The notes under the pieces are model-generated. The model was not told the origin of the DNA. It saw nothing but the letters and a program-made list of their open reading frames with translations, and searched no databases. A stretch of 64,000 bases of DNA from Zingiber officinale (Eukaryota > Streptophyta > Magnoliopsida > Zingiberales > Zingiberaceae), in the NCBI RefSeq assembly GCF_018446385.1, contig NC_056002.1, positions 35,760,063 to 35,824,062 on the forward strand, read 5' to 3'. The position numbers and the translations under genes are program-made. Positions 40,900-52,227 of the stretch are shown piece after piece; the first letter of the stretch is position 1, and every line of letters starts with the position of its first letter.

Positions 40900-42249
40900 G
40901 GTGATTATACAAAAGATCCCCCGGTCGGACAACCAGTATGCTGACGAGCTGGCCAAGTTAGCAAGTTCTTTATCTCCAGTCGTCATAGATAAGCCAGTCG
41001 AGTCGAGCAGGTGGCACATATCGACATGACGGCCTGGATGGGCTTTCTGAGCGACTGGAGGACGCCCCTAATAGAGTTCTTCCAATCGGGTGTCACACCG
41101 TCCGACAGGGAGGAATCTAGGTGGTTAAAAAGAGGGTCGCCCGGTTCACACTAATTAAAGATCAATGATATAAAAGAGTTTTCTCAAGGGCGCTACTTAA
41201 GTGCGTCGAATCGGATGACATTGAGTACATCCTGCAAGAAGTTCACCAAGGCTCATGCAGTAATCATCCACGCGAGCGATCACTTGCTCGCAAGATCCTG
41301 CTCGCCGGATATTCCTAGCCCACATTGTAAGGTGACGTCGCTCGGACGATGGCCACTTGCCTATCCTGCCAAAAATACCAGAACGCCCCTCACCGACCCA
41401 TCGAAGAGTTAAAAGTATCCACTATGTTGTGTCTGTTCGACTAGTGGGCATAGACATCGTTGGACCATTTCCTATGGCGATCGGGCAACGAAAATTTCTA
41501 CTTGTAGCAGTAGATTATTTCTCAAAGTGGATGGAAGATGAGCCGCTCACCAAGATAACCGAGCACATGGTTATCAAATTTATATAGCAAAACATCTTGT
41601 GTCGGTTCGGCATCCTTCACAAGCTCGTCTCAGACAACGAAAGATAGTTCTCAGAGCGGAGGCTCAGAAAGTGGTGTGATGACTACGGCATCTTACAGGC
41701 TTTCATTTCGGTGGCTTATTCATAGAGCAACGGTCAGACGGAAGTCATTAATAGGGAAATCCTCAAAGGGATTCGGGCTCGGCTCGACCATGCTAGAGGC
41801 AGCTAGGTCGACGAACTCCTAAGCGTATTGTGGGCTTATCGCATCACACCAAGAGAGGCGATCAATATAACCCCGTTCCATCTGGTGTATGGGGGTGAGG
41901 CAATGGTTCCAATCGAAGTAAAGTAGAGTTCGACCGGGTGCAACTCTACGACAAGGGAAATGCCGATCGGAGGCTCATGGAGCTCGACTTGGTGGACGAA
42001 ATGCGAGATAAGGCCGCCGTCTGGCTCATGGCGTACCGGCAACGCATGAAGCAAAGCTACAACCGAAGGGTGATCCCGAAATCATTCCAGGTTAGCGATT
42101 TGATATGGAAGAGAGTAAAGTCAATCGGTGATGTCACCAAGCTAGAAACCCCGTGGGGAGGACCATATAAAGTCATTCAGAAGCTCTACTCGGGAGTTTT
42201 CTATTTACAAGATGAAAAGGGGAAAAAGCTCGAGCGGCCTTGGAAGTAA
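40900..42249 (+). pseudogene. Tat gypsy integrase, several stops
   Basis: The core is recognisable from VGIDIVGPFPMAIGQRKFLL and DYFSKWMEDEPLTKITEHMV (41,440-41,580), then a TAG, then CRFGILHKLVSDN, and NGQTEVINREILKGIRARLD, and a late part [21 protein letters not shown] and E catalytic positions can be placed, but stops occur at about 41,586 (TAG), 41,650 and 41,730. The C-terminal part 41,938-42,249 (LMELDLVDEMRDKAAVWLMA, GDLIWKRVK-like, YKVIQKLYSGVFYLQDEKGK) is open. It belongs to the same decayed polyprotein. Confidence 0.85.
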
Positions 42250-42422
42250 ACCATCTCCAGCCCTATAGGGTCGGGTGAGAGGTGCGTGATTAAATTCAGA
42301 TACACTTGTAGAAATGTTTGTTCCATGAGTACAAAAGAATATGAATGAAAATCTACCAAATGTCCCAGAACCTTGAATTGTCCGGCTAAGTTATAAGCAA
42401 GTATAGTCTTCGTGTCAAATAT

Positions 42423-42870
42423 GAAAATTACAATCGAGCGGCGACTATAAATCCTTGAGCATTGATAACTAAAGTCGAGCGGCAGCTATAAACTTGGGAG
42501 TTGACGACAACTAAAGTCGAGCGGCAGCTATAAACTCGGGAGTCGACGACAACTAAAGCTGAGCGGCGGCTATAAACTCAGGAGTCGACGACAACTTAAG
42601 CTGAACAACGGCTACGACAACTTAAGCTGAACAACGGCTATAAACTCGGGAGTCGACAACAACTAAAGCCGAGCGACGGCTATAAACTTGAGAGTCGACG
42701 ACAACTTAAGCTGAACGACGGCTATAAACTCGGGAGTCGACAACAACTAAAGCCGAGCGACGGCTATAAACTTGAGAGTCGACGACAACTTAAGCCGAGC
42801 GACGGCTATAAACTCGGGAATCGACAACAACTAAAATCAAGCAACGATTATAAAACCTTGAGCCTTGATA
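42423..42870. repeat. 42-bp tandem repeat array in Tat element
   Basis: About ten units repeat GAGCGGCAGCTATAAACTCG followed by GGAGTCGACGACAACTAAA, with a measured 42-bp spacing (CGGCAGC at 42,481 and 42,523). Degenerate relatives (GAGCGACTATAAATCCC, AGCCGAGCAG.TCTAAACCC) continue to 42,970 and reappear at 51,150-51,300 before the 3' LTR. Confidence 0.88.
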
Positions 42871-44502
42871 ATCAACCATCCGAGCAACGACCATAAGCTC
42901 GAGTACAAGAGGGATAGACAAACGAGCAACGACTATAAATCCCGATTCAATAGTCGAGCGATGGTTATAGAATCTAGCGGGCATCATCAAGACGTTTGAA
43001 TAAAAATGCCAAGTGTCAGACACTCCTAACCCGACCGGACGAATCATGAGTGGGCGGAGAGGAATCGTCACACGAAAACATCAAGGGTGGGAGATACTTG
43101 ACTCGATTGAGCCAAGCGTCTGTCCTTACTTTTTACAACGGGATGTCGCTCGAACATTGATCGTGGAATTCTACCTATTACACTATGTAACTAGGTTAAA
43201 CGGAACACACTAAATCGCCGAGCGGGAGTGTATGGATTAGTACTTGGTAGCTTCAAGAATGAAACATTGTATGCAGCTGAACGGGGGGGGGTGTTGATTC
43301 ATACTTAGAAGTTTTTTAAAAAAAAACTAGAGGAAGTACAAAAAAACAGATAAAAAACTTAAGAAGAGCTACTCTAGAATAGCAACGGCTTCCTCAGGGA
43401 GCGAAGCCACAAGCTCATCCTTCCGAACGGAATCAAAGGAGACATCAGCGGACAAGTGGCCGTTATCCTTCAGTTGCGGGAAGGTGCCCGCTATACCTAG
43501 GTCAAAAGGTCATAGAATCCAATCAGAGAAGAGTTGATTGAAGCCTTTCGAGCGAAGATACTTAGCTCGAAAGTCCTCGAGCTAAGCGGGCTCGTGGCCG
43601 CTTCTAGTTCGGCCTTCAGAGACTACAACTCGGCAGTTTAATCGGCAATTTCCCGTTACTGTGCTGATCGGCTAGATTGCTCTTGCGCTAAAGCTGTCTC
43701 TGTTTCCTTTAGTTTCTTCTCCAAGGCCCAAGCCTCCAGATTTCTCTTCTCAAAGTCCTCTATTGCTCGAAGTTTCTGAGTGTTTGCTGATTTGACCTTG
43801 GAGTCAAAGTCCTTGGCTTGCTTGTTGAGCCGCTCGAGCTGTGGAGCCTGCTCTTGGCACTTCTTCCTCTCTGCCAATAACGCCCGCTTAGAGCCCACCA
43901 GTTGTTCGGATGATTTTTCTAAACCCTCCTTTAGCTGAGTGACTTCAACGGTGAGCGTTTCGCCAGCAACTCGGGACGCGCTTGATCCGCTGGTCGAGGC
44001 CCGCAACTGCTTATTGTCGTGCTCGAGAAAGGCTAGCCTCTAGCACATCGTCAGACTCTCCACCCAATGCTGCAAAAAGTTTAAGTCAGAGAGACGCAGC
44101 AAAGGCGAATAACAACTCTTGGGAAACGTACCATGATGGATTTCTAAGTGAAGTTGTCAGCTAGTTCCCGAGGTGGAATGGTCATCGCCTTGCTCTGGGT
44201 GTCCGCCCAGGTCTGAGCCAGAGGACCAAAATGTGAATTATATGCTCGGGCAACCGAGGTGTGTCATCTTCGGGGGTGCGCCAAGTGTTAGTGGGTAGGC
44301 GGATCAGAGTGGAGATGTGTCTACGTCCAACCGAATCAGATAGTGGAAACTGGGGTCTCCAGACTGGCCGACAGTGGAAAGAAGGAAACCAGCTATACTA
44401 AAAGTGCATCAATCGACAATTCCAACACTGATGGAGTTCGATCAGACGAAGGGGCGTTGGTAAAACTGTCGTCCTCTCAGGGACAGCGGAAGACGAGCTC
44501 TC

Positions 44503-46019
44503 TGTTAGGACCCTTGGCGACCGGTTAGAGGAGGGTGAATAGCCCTGCAAAGAAAAACAACCTTCCTCGAACTTTTATGACTTAATAAAAATTAACACTT
44601 GCATAAAAATAATTAAGAAACTAAAATTAAAAAAAAGAGGCACAACAAATTACTTGGTTACAACCGAGGAGGTTGTTAATCCAAAGAAGTGGAAAGCACA
44701 CTAATTTCTCTTTCAGGCGGAGAAGCCTCTTTACAGCAGTTGAAGTACTAAAAATACGAAGCTAGACAAAAGAAAATATTTACAAGTGTCCTTCTTGTTG
44801 TTTCTAAACTTCTGAGACCAGGGTTGTATTTATAGCCCTAGTCGGGACGCTTGGAAGGGTTCCAGGCACCTGGAGGGGATAAAACTTTCTCCCCGTCGTA
44901 ACAGATCACGTTTAACGCGATCTAAATCAGCAGATCTCAATCTCTCCGCAGCAAGAGGGATACCCAGGAAGGGCATTAGCCCTTCAAAAAAAAGTCGTAA
45001 GGCCAACTAGAGAACAACGAGTCATGTCATCCACACCAGCCAGAAAGAAACTGGACTTGAGCTTGTTTGCCTTAAGCCTCGCACATCTGCCAAATATATC
45101 CAAAGACTTAACCAAAATAGATACCGAGGGGGGATCCCCCCTAGCAAAAAATAAGAGATCATCGGCATATGCAAGGTGGGTGATCCCCGACCATGCACAT
45201 AGGGGGTGGTAATTCAGATCCGAAGAGGTCGTGTCCCCCAATCTCAAAAGAAACTCAATGCAGGTAGCAAACAAAAAGGGGGATAGAGGATCACTCTGAC
45301 GAAGCCCCCTCCGTCCAATGAAGAATCCATTCAGACCACCATTGATTGAAATAGAGTATGAGGCAGTAGAAACACACTCCATAATCCAAGCAACAAAAAT
45401 CATTGGGAAGCCCAGGCCAATGAGTACCTCACGCAAAAAGCTCCAATCAACAGTATCAAAAGCTTTTTGGATGTCTACCTTCATAATACACCTAGGAGAA
45501 ACCCTCTTGCGACAATACTTACGAAGAAGCTCCTGAGCAAGGTGAATATTTTCAGATAAAACACAACCGGCTGCCTGAGCCGGATCAAAAACAGATTCAA
45601 GAAAACCAGTAAGTTTCATGGTCCAAGCGCCCGGACCGACCAGGCGCCCGGACCAACAGCTTGTTAACTTTAGTCCTTGTTCTTACTCCGGCTCCTGCTC
45701 CACTTGGGTGATCTCAACCTCCCGGAATAGGGCTCACCCGAATCCAACTTCTTGCCTTCGAACAGTCTTTCGTTCCGGTTTCTCGTCCCTCAGAAACATC
45801 GGATGCCTCCTTCTCGTCCGCCCACGTACTCTTCCGCAGCACCTCGTCCCTCGGACGCATCGAGTCCGTCGGCTTTCTCCCATACCGTCCTCACTAACTG
45901 CGTCTTTCGCTCGACTTCCTGTGCTCCTAAGTTCCTGCACACTTAGACACATGGCTTAAAAATCAACAGAATCTAACTTGACTTGATTGATCACATCAAA
46001 CTACTTTGAGGTACTAACA
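44503..46019 (-). repeat. 3' LTR of nested gag-only element, with LINE-derived insert
   Basis: Matches 48,057-49,409 except for 44,928-45,610, where an L1-type fragment is present, and 48,541-49,038, which it lacks. Without the insert it is about 830 bp. Confidence 0.9.
44928..45610 (-). pseudogene. L1-type LINE reverse transcriptase fragment inside an LTR
   Basis: The minus strand is open for 211 aa (45,619-44,984) with the non-LTR RT motifs RCIMKVDIQKAFDTVDWSFL, GLRQSDPLSPFLF (Q-G-DP type, here QSDP) and ITHLAYADDLLFFARGD, which includes the YADD catalytic core. The upstream EN domain and downstream C-terminus are missing. It sits between TCTAAAT and AAGTTTCATGG of the LTR. A poly(A) tail and clear target duplication were not seen, so normal LINE insertion is doubtful; capture by the LTR element is an alternative. 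Confidence 0.88.
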
Positions 46020-47077
46020 ATCTCCTCCTTTTTTATGTGAGCAAACCCAAGTTAAGTTAGGGTAAAACTACAAAAAATAGTTATAAAATAACAGTTATAA
46101 AATTTTGCAAGTAAAAAAAATTTAAGTAAAACAATAAAAAAATTGTACTACTCTCCCCCCAACTTAATCTTTACTACTCCCCCTTTTGAGCACATTAAAA
46201 ATGGAGTAGTTTTAAAATGACTTTCGAAAACTCAAAGCCTAAGGGAAAAACAAAAAAAAACTCCTTTAATTGAAAAAAATTTTACAAGGGTTGAACAGAA
46301 AAATTTCACAAAAAGTTGAATTTTTTAGCCAAATTTAAAGCATTTGCATTTTGATAACTAATTCAAAAACAAATTCTAACGGAAAAAATTGTTTAGATTA
46401 ACGTTTCAAAAAAAATAACTTAAACAAATTTTAATGATCAGATTTATTCAATTCAGTAATTGGCTTTCGGACACTGGCGAGACACTAGACCTTCTTAGTT
46501 ATTGGAGCATCAATCACTTCTAAACAAAGTCTATTAAAGAATTTAAACATTTAATTTTCTTTCTGAAAGTCCTTAAGTCCAGAAAAACAGTTAACCTAAA
46601 TATGATTTTGGAACTCAGTACAGGTTCCTACCTACTGGATTTATCAAGAATTTCTTATGAATGTATTTCTGTGATATTTTCCTAATTTAGCCCTTATGGT
46701 ATTTAAAATACCAGTTTAAACTATTATATCTCCTAATATTTTGATTATTTGAGCATGCACGATTTTTCCAATATTCTATTTCTGTTTTCAATTTGACATT
46801 TTCTAATTTTAAATTATCAAACAAATTTAAGGGGCATGTATTGGCTAATTGTCTTTTCAAGTCTATATTTTCATTTTCTAATTTTACTAAATCCTTGGAA
46901 AGAATCTTAATAAATTTAAACGACTTTTCAGAATATAAGGCACGTACTTGACTTACCTAGTATTCTGATGCTCTCAATTTTCCTCTGATAATCCTCCCCC
47001 TTCGTCGATGCTTATCTCTGAGTTGGTTTCGTCTTCCTTTTGATGGTCTGCCATTAAGGCTAGTCCGATGTAGGCTT

Positions 47078-48000
47078 CTAGATTTCGGATTCGGAGGACG
47101 ATGATTCATCCCATGTGGCTTTTAGATTATGCTTGGGCCGAGCTGGCTTCTTGTTCTTTTCCTTGTCCTTGTTCTTTAATTTTGGACAGTCATCCTTGAT
47201 ATGCTCTTCTTCGTTGCAGTTGTAACATCGGACATTCCTTTTGTTCTGATAATGCTTTCTCATATGTGATTTAAATTTATTACTTTTAATAAATTTATTA
47301 AACTTTCTTACTAGTAGCGCCGCTTCATTTTCGTCGATCGACGCTTCGGAGACAAGATCTTCCTTCTTGGCTTTCAAGGCAAGATTGTTGTTCGACTTTT
47401 TGATTTCTTTAGAATCTGCACATTAAGTTTCGTGAAGTACTAAACAAATTCTCTAGTGTATTTACCTTGAAGTCCTTAGAGATGTAGTATGCATCTACTA
47501 AGGATGATCATTCTGGAGTTCTTGCGATCTCGATTCGTTACCGATTCTTCGAGATTGTTGAGCTGAATGATGAGTAATTTGAGTCGTGCTTGGAGTTACG
47601 CTACCTTTTCTCCATTGTTCATCCGCAGGTTTGTTAGCTAGGTTCGGAGGATGTCTCACCTTGCTAACTTTGCTTCCGAAGTGCCTTTGTGGAGTTCCAG
47701 GAACTTCTCCCGGAGCTCTTTGGCGGAGTCGTAGCTGCCAATTCGATTGGCCTCCTGGGGTAGAAGGGCGCTTAGTAGATGGAACTCTGCTTTACCATTC
47801 GCCACAAAATCGACTTGTTCTTTCTTCGTCTATAAACACTCTTCCTTTCCAGCTCCATGTTGGTCGTTGGGGGCTACAAAACCATATTTCATGATTAACA
47901 GAATCTCAAAATCTGTTTTAAAAAATACCTCCATCGGACGTTTCTATTGTACGAAGTCTCCCTCAAACTTTGATGGATGAATGCTTGTACCGGCCATCAT
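47078..48000 (-). pseudogene. Copia-type gag of nested element, decayed
   Basis: Starts at ATG 48,000 (MMAGTSIHPSKFEGDFVQ) and contains AEFHLLSALLPQEANRIGSYDSAKEL-like UBN2 text, LHKGTSEAKLARWDILRT and LRMNNGEKV, then a frame change to 47,377-47,078 with a single zinc knuckle CYNCNEEEHIKDDC (CX2CX4HX4C) and a Lys-rich tail. Several stops and frame shifts occur. Unlike the other two gag-only elements only one knuckle is seen, so it is a different family. Confidence 0.8.
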
Positions 48001-48056
48001 CTCGTTGCTTCAGTTGGCGGTTAGTCCTTATGAGGCGTCCTGGCTCTGATATCAGT

Positions 48057-49409
48057 TGTTAGGACCCTTGGCGGCCGACTAGAGAAGGGTGAATAGCCCT
48101 GCAAAGAAAAACAACCTTCCTCAAACTTTTACGGCTTAATAAAAATTAACACTTGCATAAAAATAATTAAGAAACTAAAATTAAAAAGAAGAGGCACAAT
48201 GAATTACTTGGTTACAACCGAGGAGGTTGTTAATCCAAGGAAGTGGAAAGCGCACTAATTTCTCCTTCAGGCGGAGAAGCCTCTTTACAATAGTTGAAGA
48301 ACTAAAAATACGAAGCTAGACAAAAGAAATCGTTTACAAGTGTTCTTCTTGTTGTTACTAGGCTTTTGGGACCAGGGCTGTACAGCCCTGGTCGGGCGCC
48401 TAGAAGGGTTCCAAGCACCTGGAGGGGGATAAAACTTTATCCCCGTCGCAACAAATCATGTTTGACGCGATCCGAATAAGTTTCATGGTTCGGGCGTCCG
48501 GACCAAGTCCGAGCGCCCAGACCGTCCGAGCGCCCGAACAATTTAAGCGGGTTGGGTTAGAATTTTATCAACCCAAGTCTGGCCCGGGCCGACCCGCCTA
48601 GGCCCACGACCCACACGGGTCAGCTCGCGACGGGCTTGGGTTGACTCACAGGTTGCGAAACACATATAAGCTAAGTTTTATGTGAATTTATAATTTTTCT
48701 TTGTTATAATTTTGAAATAAAAATAATATTTTTCATCCAACATAAGTACTAGTTTGTGTCCATTTATATTTAAAATACATGTTTATGGATACATTTGATT
48801 GATGAACCTTTTCGAAGTAAAATGTTAAAGATATGAAACATTTTTTTAATTTTAAAAAAAAATTGATGGGCCCGCGGGTTTTCCTGCCAAACTCGCAACC
48901 CGCCTTGGATTGGGTTGAGTTGGAAATTTTCCAACCTGCCAAATTGACGAGTCGGCTCGCCCCGCCCCGCCAAATGGTCGGCCTGCCACGGGCCGACCTG
49001 CCCCACCACGGTTTGACCCGTCTGACAGCTCAACCCACACCAACAGCTTGTTAACTCTGGTCCAGGTTCTTGCTCCGGTTCCTGCTCCACTTGGGTGATC
49101 TCGGCCTCCTGGAATAGGGCTAACCCGAACCCAACTTCCGGCCTTCAAGCAATCTTCCGCTCCGGCTTCTCACCCCTCGAAAACGCCACGCGCCTCCTTC
49201 TCGTCCGCCCGCTTACTCTTCCGCAGTACCTTTGCCTCGGACGCACCGAGCCCGTCGGCTCTCTCCCGTGCCGTCCTTCTAGCTAGCTGCGTCTTTCGCT
49301 CGACTTCCTATGCTCCTAAGTTCTTGCACACTTAGACACAGGGGTTAAAAACCAACAGGAGCTAACTTGACTTGGTTGATCACATCAAAACTACCTTAGG
49401 GTACTAACA
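48057..49409 (-). repeat. 5' LTR of nested gag-only element, with MITE-like insert
   Basis: Homologous to 44,503-46,019. It holds CCTTCTCGTCCGCCCGC and CGAGC.CGTCGGC.. conserved 3' parts and ends GTACTAACA. Insert at 48,541-49,038 is absent from the other LTR. Confidence 0.9.
48541..49038. mobile_element. MITE-like insert, GGGCC-rich inverted ends
   Basis: The ends are rich in GGGTTGGGTT / AACCCA and GGGCCGACC / GGTCGGCCC motifs in opposite orientation (left GCGGGTTGGGTTAG, GGCCCGGGCCGACCCGCC; right GGGCCGACCTGCC, TTTGACCCGTCTGACAG), with an AT-rich middle. This resembles plant hAT-type MITEs. Exact ends and target duplication were not fixed. The minus-strand open frames here are artefacts. 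Confidence 0.6.
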
Positions 49410-51381
49410 CTCTCGCCTCGTTCGGCGGAGGTCGAGAAGTAGGCGCTTCCATGGGCGCAGGTGCCAAGGTTCCCGAGCGGGAGGTCCCCTCCAAGCGAAG
49501 CCTTTTTCTCCGCTGTCGCTAGATCATTGGCTCACCAGAACCGGCTGAGTTGGTCGGCTGTAACTCAGAGAGTACGACCACCGGGACCATGGTGGGCCGC
49601 TCAAAAGGAAGCTCGCCAGTGGTAGCGGTTGCGCTACTCCCTACCGCTCGGCTCGCCTCACCAATTTGATTAGCTGAACTGCCGACCGGTATAAGCTTGC
49701 GGTTATCCAGCTCGACAGCTCCACGAGCGTTAATCTCGATGGCGGAGAGCTTGCTCTTGCCGCTTAGCAGGGACTTCAACATGACTTCAGTTGCAAAATC
49801 GAAAGTGAAATCAGTTAAATTTTAAGGCGACTTGGGAAGAAATAGTTTACCTAATGAGTTGGGTAGTCGTAAGCAGAGGGGACTCAGCCCAAAAACGTAT
49901 AGAACGTCTTCGTGCAGCAACTTATATATATGATATTTCTAACCAACGAGATGAGTGGCCGCCTCGAGGTAGGTCAGGTCCCAACAATACTTGCGCAAAG
50001 CGGGAGGCTTCAAGTCCATCTGCCAATCGGTCGGGAATGATGGCCGCTCGGGAAGGAGAACAAAAAAGTAATGCTCCTTCTAGTACTTGTTGGAGGAAGG
50101 TATCTTGTCAAAGAATACAGAGCCCACTCAGGCCTGTAACAAAAAGGTCTCCGTCTCGGAAAGCTTAGGATAGTAAAAGTAATGGAAAATGCAAGGGACA
50201 AGCGGGATGTCGTACAAGCAAAACAAGATTACCACTCCACACAAAAGTCTAAAAGAGTTTGGCACTAACTAGGGTATAAGGATATGAAAGTATCTACATA
50301 CTTCAGAGAAAAAGGGATGGATTGGGAAGCGCAGACCGGCCAAAAATTGATCCTTAAACAAAATAAGGTAGTCGTCCAGTGGCGTATGTGGGCGTGCAAG
50401 TGAGAATAATTATTTGGTGGTCATCGGGAATATTATAGGCCATTTGCAGCTACATTATTTCGTCGCCATTAAAATCGAACTTGGTGGATGTATACCACAA
50501 GCCGACGATTGGCGGAGGAAGAGAAGAGGCGACCATGAAGAAACAATGAAAAATAGAAGCGAAGATGTCGACGAAAATTAAGGAGCGGATGAGCAAAGGG
50601 AAGGAAAGCTTACAGAGGAATATCGCCAGCGATGAATGACGAAGGAGAGAATAAGCAAAGAGCGTGCGCGAGGAAGAGGCGGTGAAGTAAAAGAAAGACA
50701 GCGAATAAGGATTTATAAACCCTAGGGACGGCCACTCTGGGTCGTCCGATCGAGGGCTACGGAAAACAAAGCCGAGATCTAGCCATTGAATTTGAAACGA
50801 TGCTTGTCACATCAATCACGAATATCCTCCTGTCACATCAAACGTGCGGCGGCAAAAAGCAGGACACGTGGCGCCTGGCGATAGGGAAGCATTAATGAGG
50901 CTTAATTACAGGGCATGGGTGGCGTGCTCGACATTAATAGCAGGAGATTTGCATAGTCTTCAAGAAATAGGGATGGCGTCAGCGGCCATTATAAGGCACT
51001 CACTTGGCAAAGGAAGCGGCGAGAAGTTAAAATCACAAAGTGTTGTCGTCAGGCATCCCGATCTGCAAAAATCTCTCACTAAGAAGCAGTCGAGCGGAGA
51101 CATTGTCATAGAATGACTCACTGTAGAATAATCATTCTGTCTCATAGCCAAGCGGCGACTCTAAACCCAGGTCAGTAAAATATAGCCGAACAACGACCCT
51201 AAACCCATGATAGAAAGCAACTTTAGTATTCGCCATAGCCGAGCAGCTCTAAACCCATGTCAATAAGTGATAGACGAGCGGTATCTCTAAAACCTAGAAT
51301 GCCCAATCAGTCTTGGAGGTCACCGAAGACACTGTCCGTCCAGCTACAGCCTCCTTCGACTAGGCTTAAGGGGAAGGCTTG

Positions 51382-52227
51382 TGATGCGGCTATAAAAGGA
51401 GCCCACAAAGTGTGAGTCAAAGGCGGAAATAGCAGCCGACATGAAAGTCAAAGTCAAGGCAGTCAAAGGTAGGAAACCGCCGGCTCACCAAAGTCGGTTG
51501 AACGGGTGGCAAAGTGTCGAGTGACATAAAGGATCTGATCGGCCCGGAGGCTCATCCGAGCTGATCACTCATCCGGCCGGGACAACTACTATAAAGATGC
51601 TCACAACTGTGACCAAGTCAATGCTAGCCCGATCGGACCACTTGTCTAGCCGAGCAAGGGCGATCTACTGAGCCGAGTGACCACGGAGAAGAACAGGCTT
51701 GAGCGACCGAGTGGGGAATCCTGATCAAGCGGCTCCCTCGCTCGGCCAAACAGTAGAATCCCTTACGTATTTCGTTATATCCTTCTAGGAGTCAGCGCCG
51801 TTAACAAGGGCATGGTCAACATGCAAATTGTACGATGAAAGTTTCTACTGTCATGCCAGAGATTTGCATGCCCTGTTAAGGAATGGTGTCACACTTTTCT
51901 GACATATTTTTTCATAGGACAGTTGGGAAAATATGTACATGCCTTGAGAAGTATGCACGTCTGCTACCGGAGCACTATATAAAGGGGGTCCATGTACCGG
52001 CGAAGGTATGTGTTATTTGTGCTAAAGCTCCTATTGTTGTTATAGTTCCTTGTTGTCTTTTCTACTATTCCGGTGACTAACTTGAATGTCGGAGGGCCAA
52101 AATCGGAACCCCTTCCTTGGTCCGGCACTGACGTTCTCTATGTAATAGAATGGAGCGGAGTCTTTACATGGTCAACCGAGGAGCCACATATCTAGCCAAT
52201 CATCTTCACCGTTTTCAAACAAGATCA
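51382..52227 (+). repeat. 3' LTR of the Tat element
   Basis: Runs from TGATGCGGCTATAAAAGGAG to AACAAGATCA, 846 bp. A TATA box (TATATAAAG) lies at 51,976-51,984 in ...GAGCACTATATAAAGG. It is closely similar to 58,155-59,003 in layout (CTTAC.TAT.T, TGTCGGAGGGCCAA, GACACTG.C.T). Confidence 0.9.
51976..51984 (+). promoter_or_regulatory. TATA box of the Tat LTR
   Basis: TATATAAAG occurs at the same relative place in three Tat LTRs (38,322; 51,976; 58,751), about 250 bp before the LTR end, consistent with the element promoter. Confidence 0.75.

Larger units (their letters stand above)
44503..49409 (-). mobile_element. Gag-only LTR element, nested, TSD CTCTC
   Basis: LTRs at 44,503-46,019 and 48,057-49,409 both start TGTTAGGACCCTTGGCG and end GTACTAACA on the plus strand. 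CTCTC lies on both sides (44,498-44,502 and 49,410-49,414). On the minus strand the primer site ACTGATATCAGAGCC follows the 5' LTR and a polypurine run (AAAAAAGGAGGAGAT) precedes the 3' LTR at about 46,020. The 2.0-kb interior has only a decayed gag, so it is non-autonomous. Each LTR carries a different extra insert. Confidence 0.9.
43656..50536 (-). pseudogene. Antisense ORF of the Tat element (Transposase_28-like), split
   Basis: Opposite to pol, an ORF starts at ATG 50,536 (MVASSLPPPIVGLWYTSTKF) and runs through FRLLCGVVILFCLYDIPLVP and SVFFDKIPSSNKY-like text (50,060-50,330), matching the PF04195 'putative gypsy type transposon' domain known from antisense ORFs of Tat/Retand elements. It is cut by the element 44,503-49,409 and continues at 43,656-44,006 with a coiled-coil-rich part (EVTQLKEGLEKSSEQLVGSK, LERLNKQAKDFDSK). 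Stops interrupt the conserved part. The role of this protein is not established. 49,519-49,782 is another surviving open piece. Confidence 0.75.
30787..52227 (+). mobile_element. Tat-lineage Ty3/gypsy element with two nested elements
   Basis: This element has LTRs that start TGATGC and (in the 3' copy) end GATCA, Tat-type polyprotein remains on the plus strand (38,600-42,250), a tandem-repeat region, and an antisense ORF before the 3' LTR. The total is 21.4 kb, about 9.6 kb without the inserts at 30,919-37,874 and 44,503-49,409. The 5' LTR has lost its 3' part, the primer site and most of gag (junction near 38,353). All protein domains carry stops or frameshifts. The flanking 5-mers TCTGT and TCCAT do not match, so no target duplication is claimed. 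A polypurine run (AAGGGGAAGG, 51,368-51,378) precedes the 3' LTR. Confidence 0.85.

Noticed and set aside
38600..42250. Working Tat polyprotein
   Set aside because: DTSNS and YVND changes, plus several stops and frameshifts, rule it out.
42423..42870. CRISPR-like repeat array
   Set aside because: This is a tandem array without unique spacers, in a plant Tat element.
45618..45959. Plus ORFs rich in Ser/Pro/Arg (45,618-45,959; 49,095-49,286)
   Set aside because: They lie in conserved LTR sequence present in both copies and are not preserved as frames between them.
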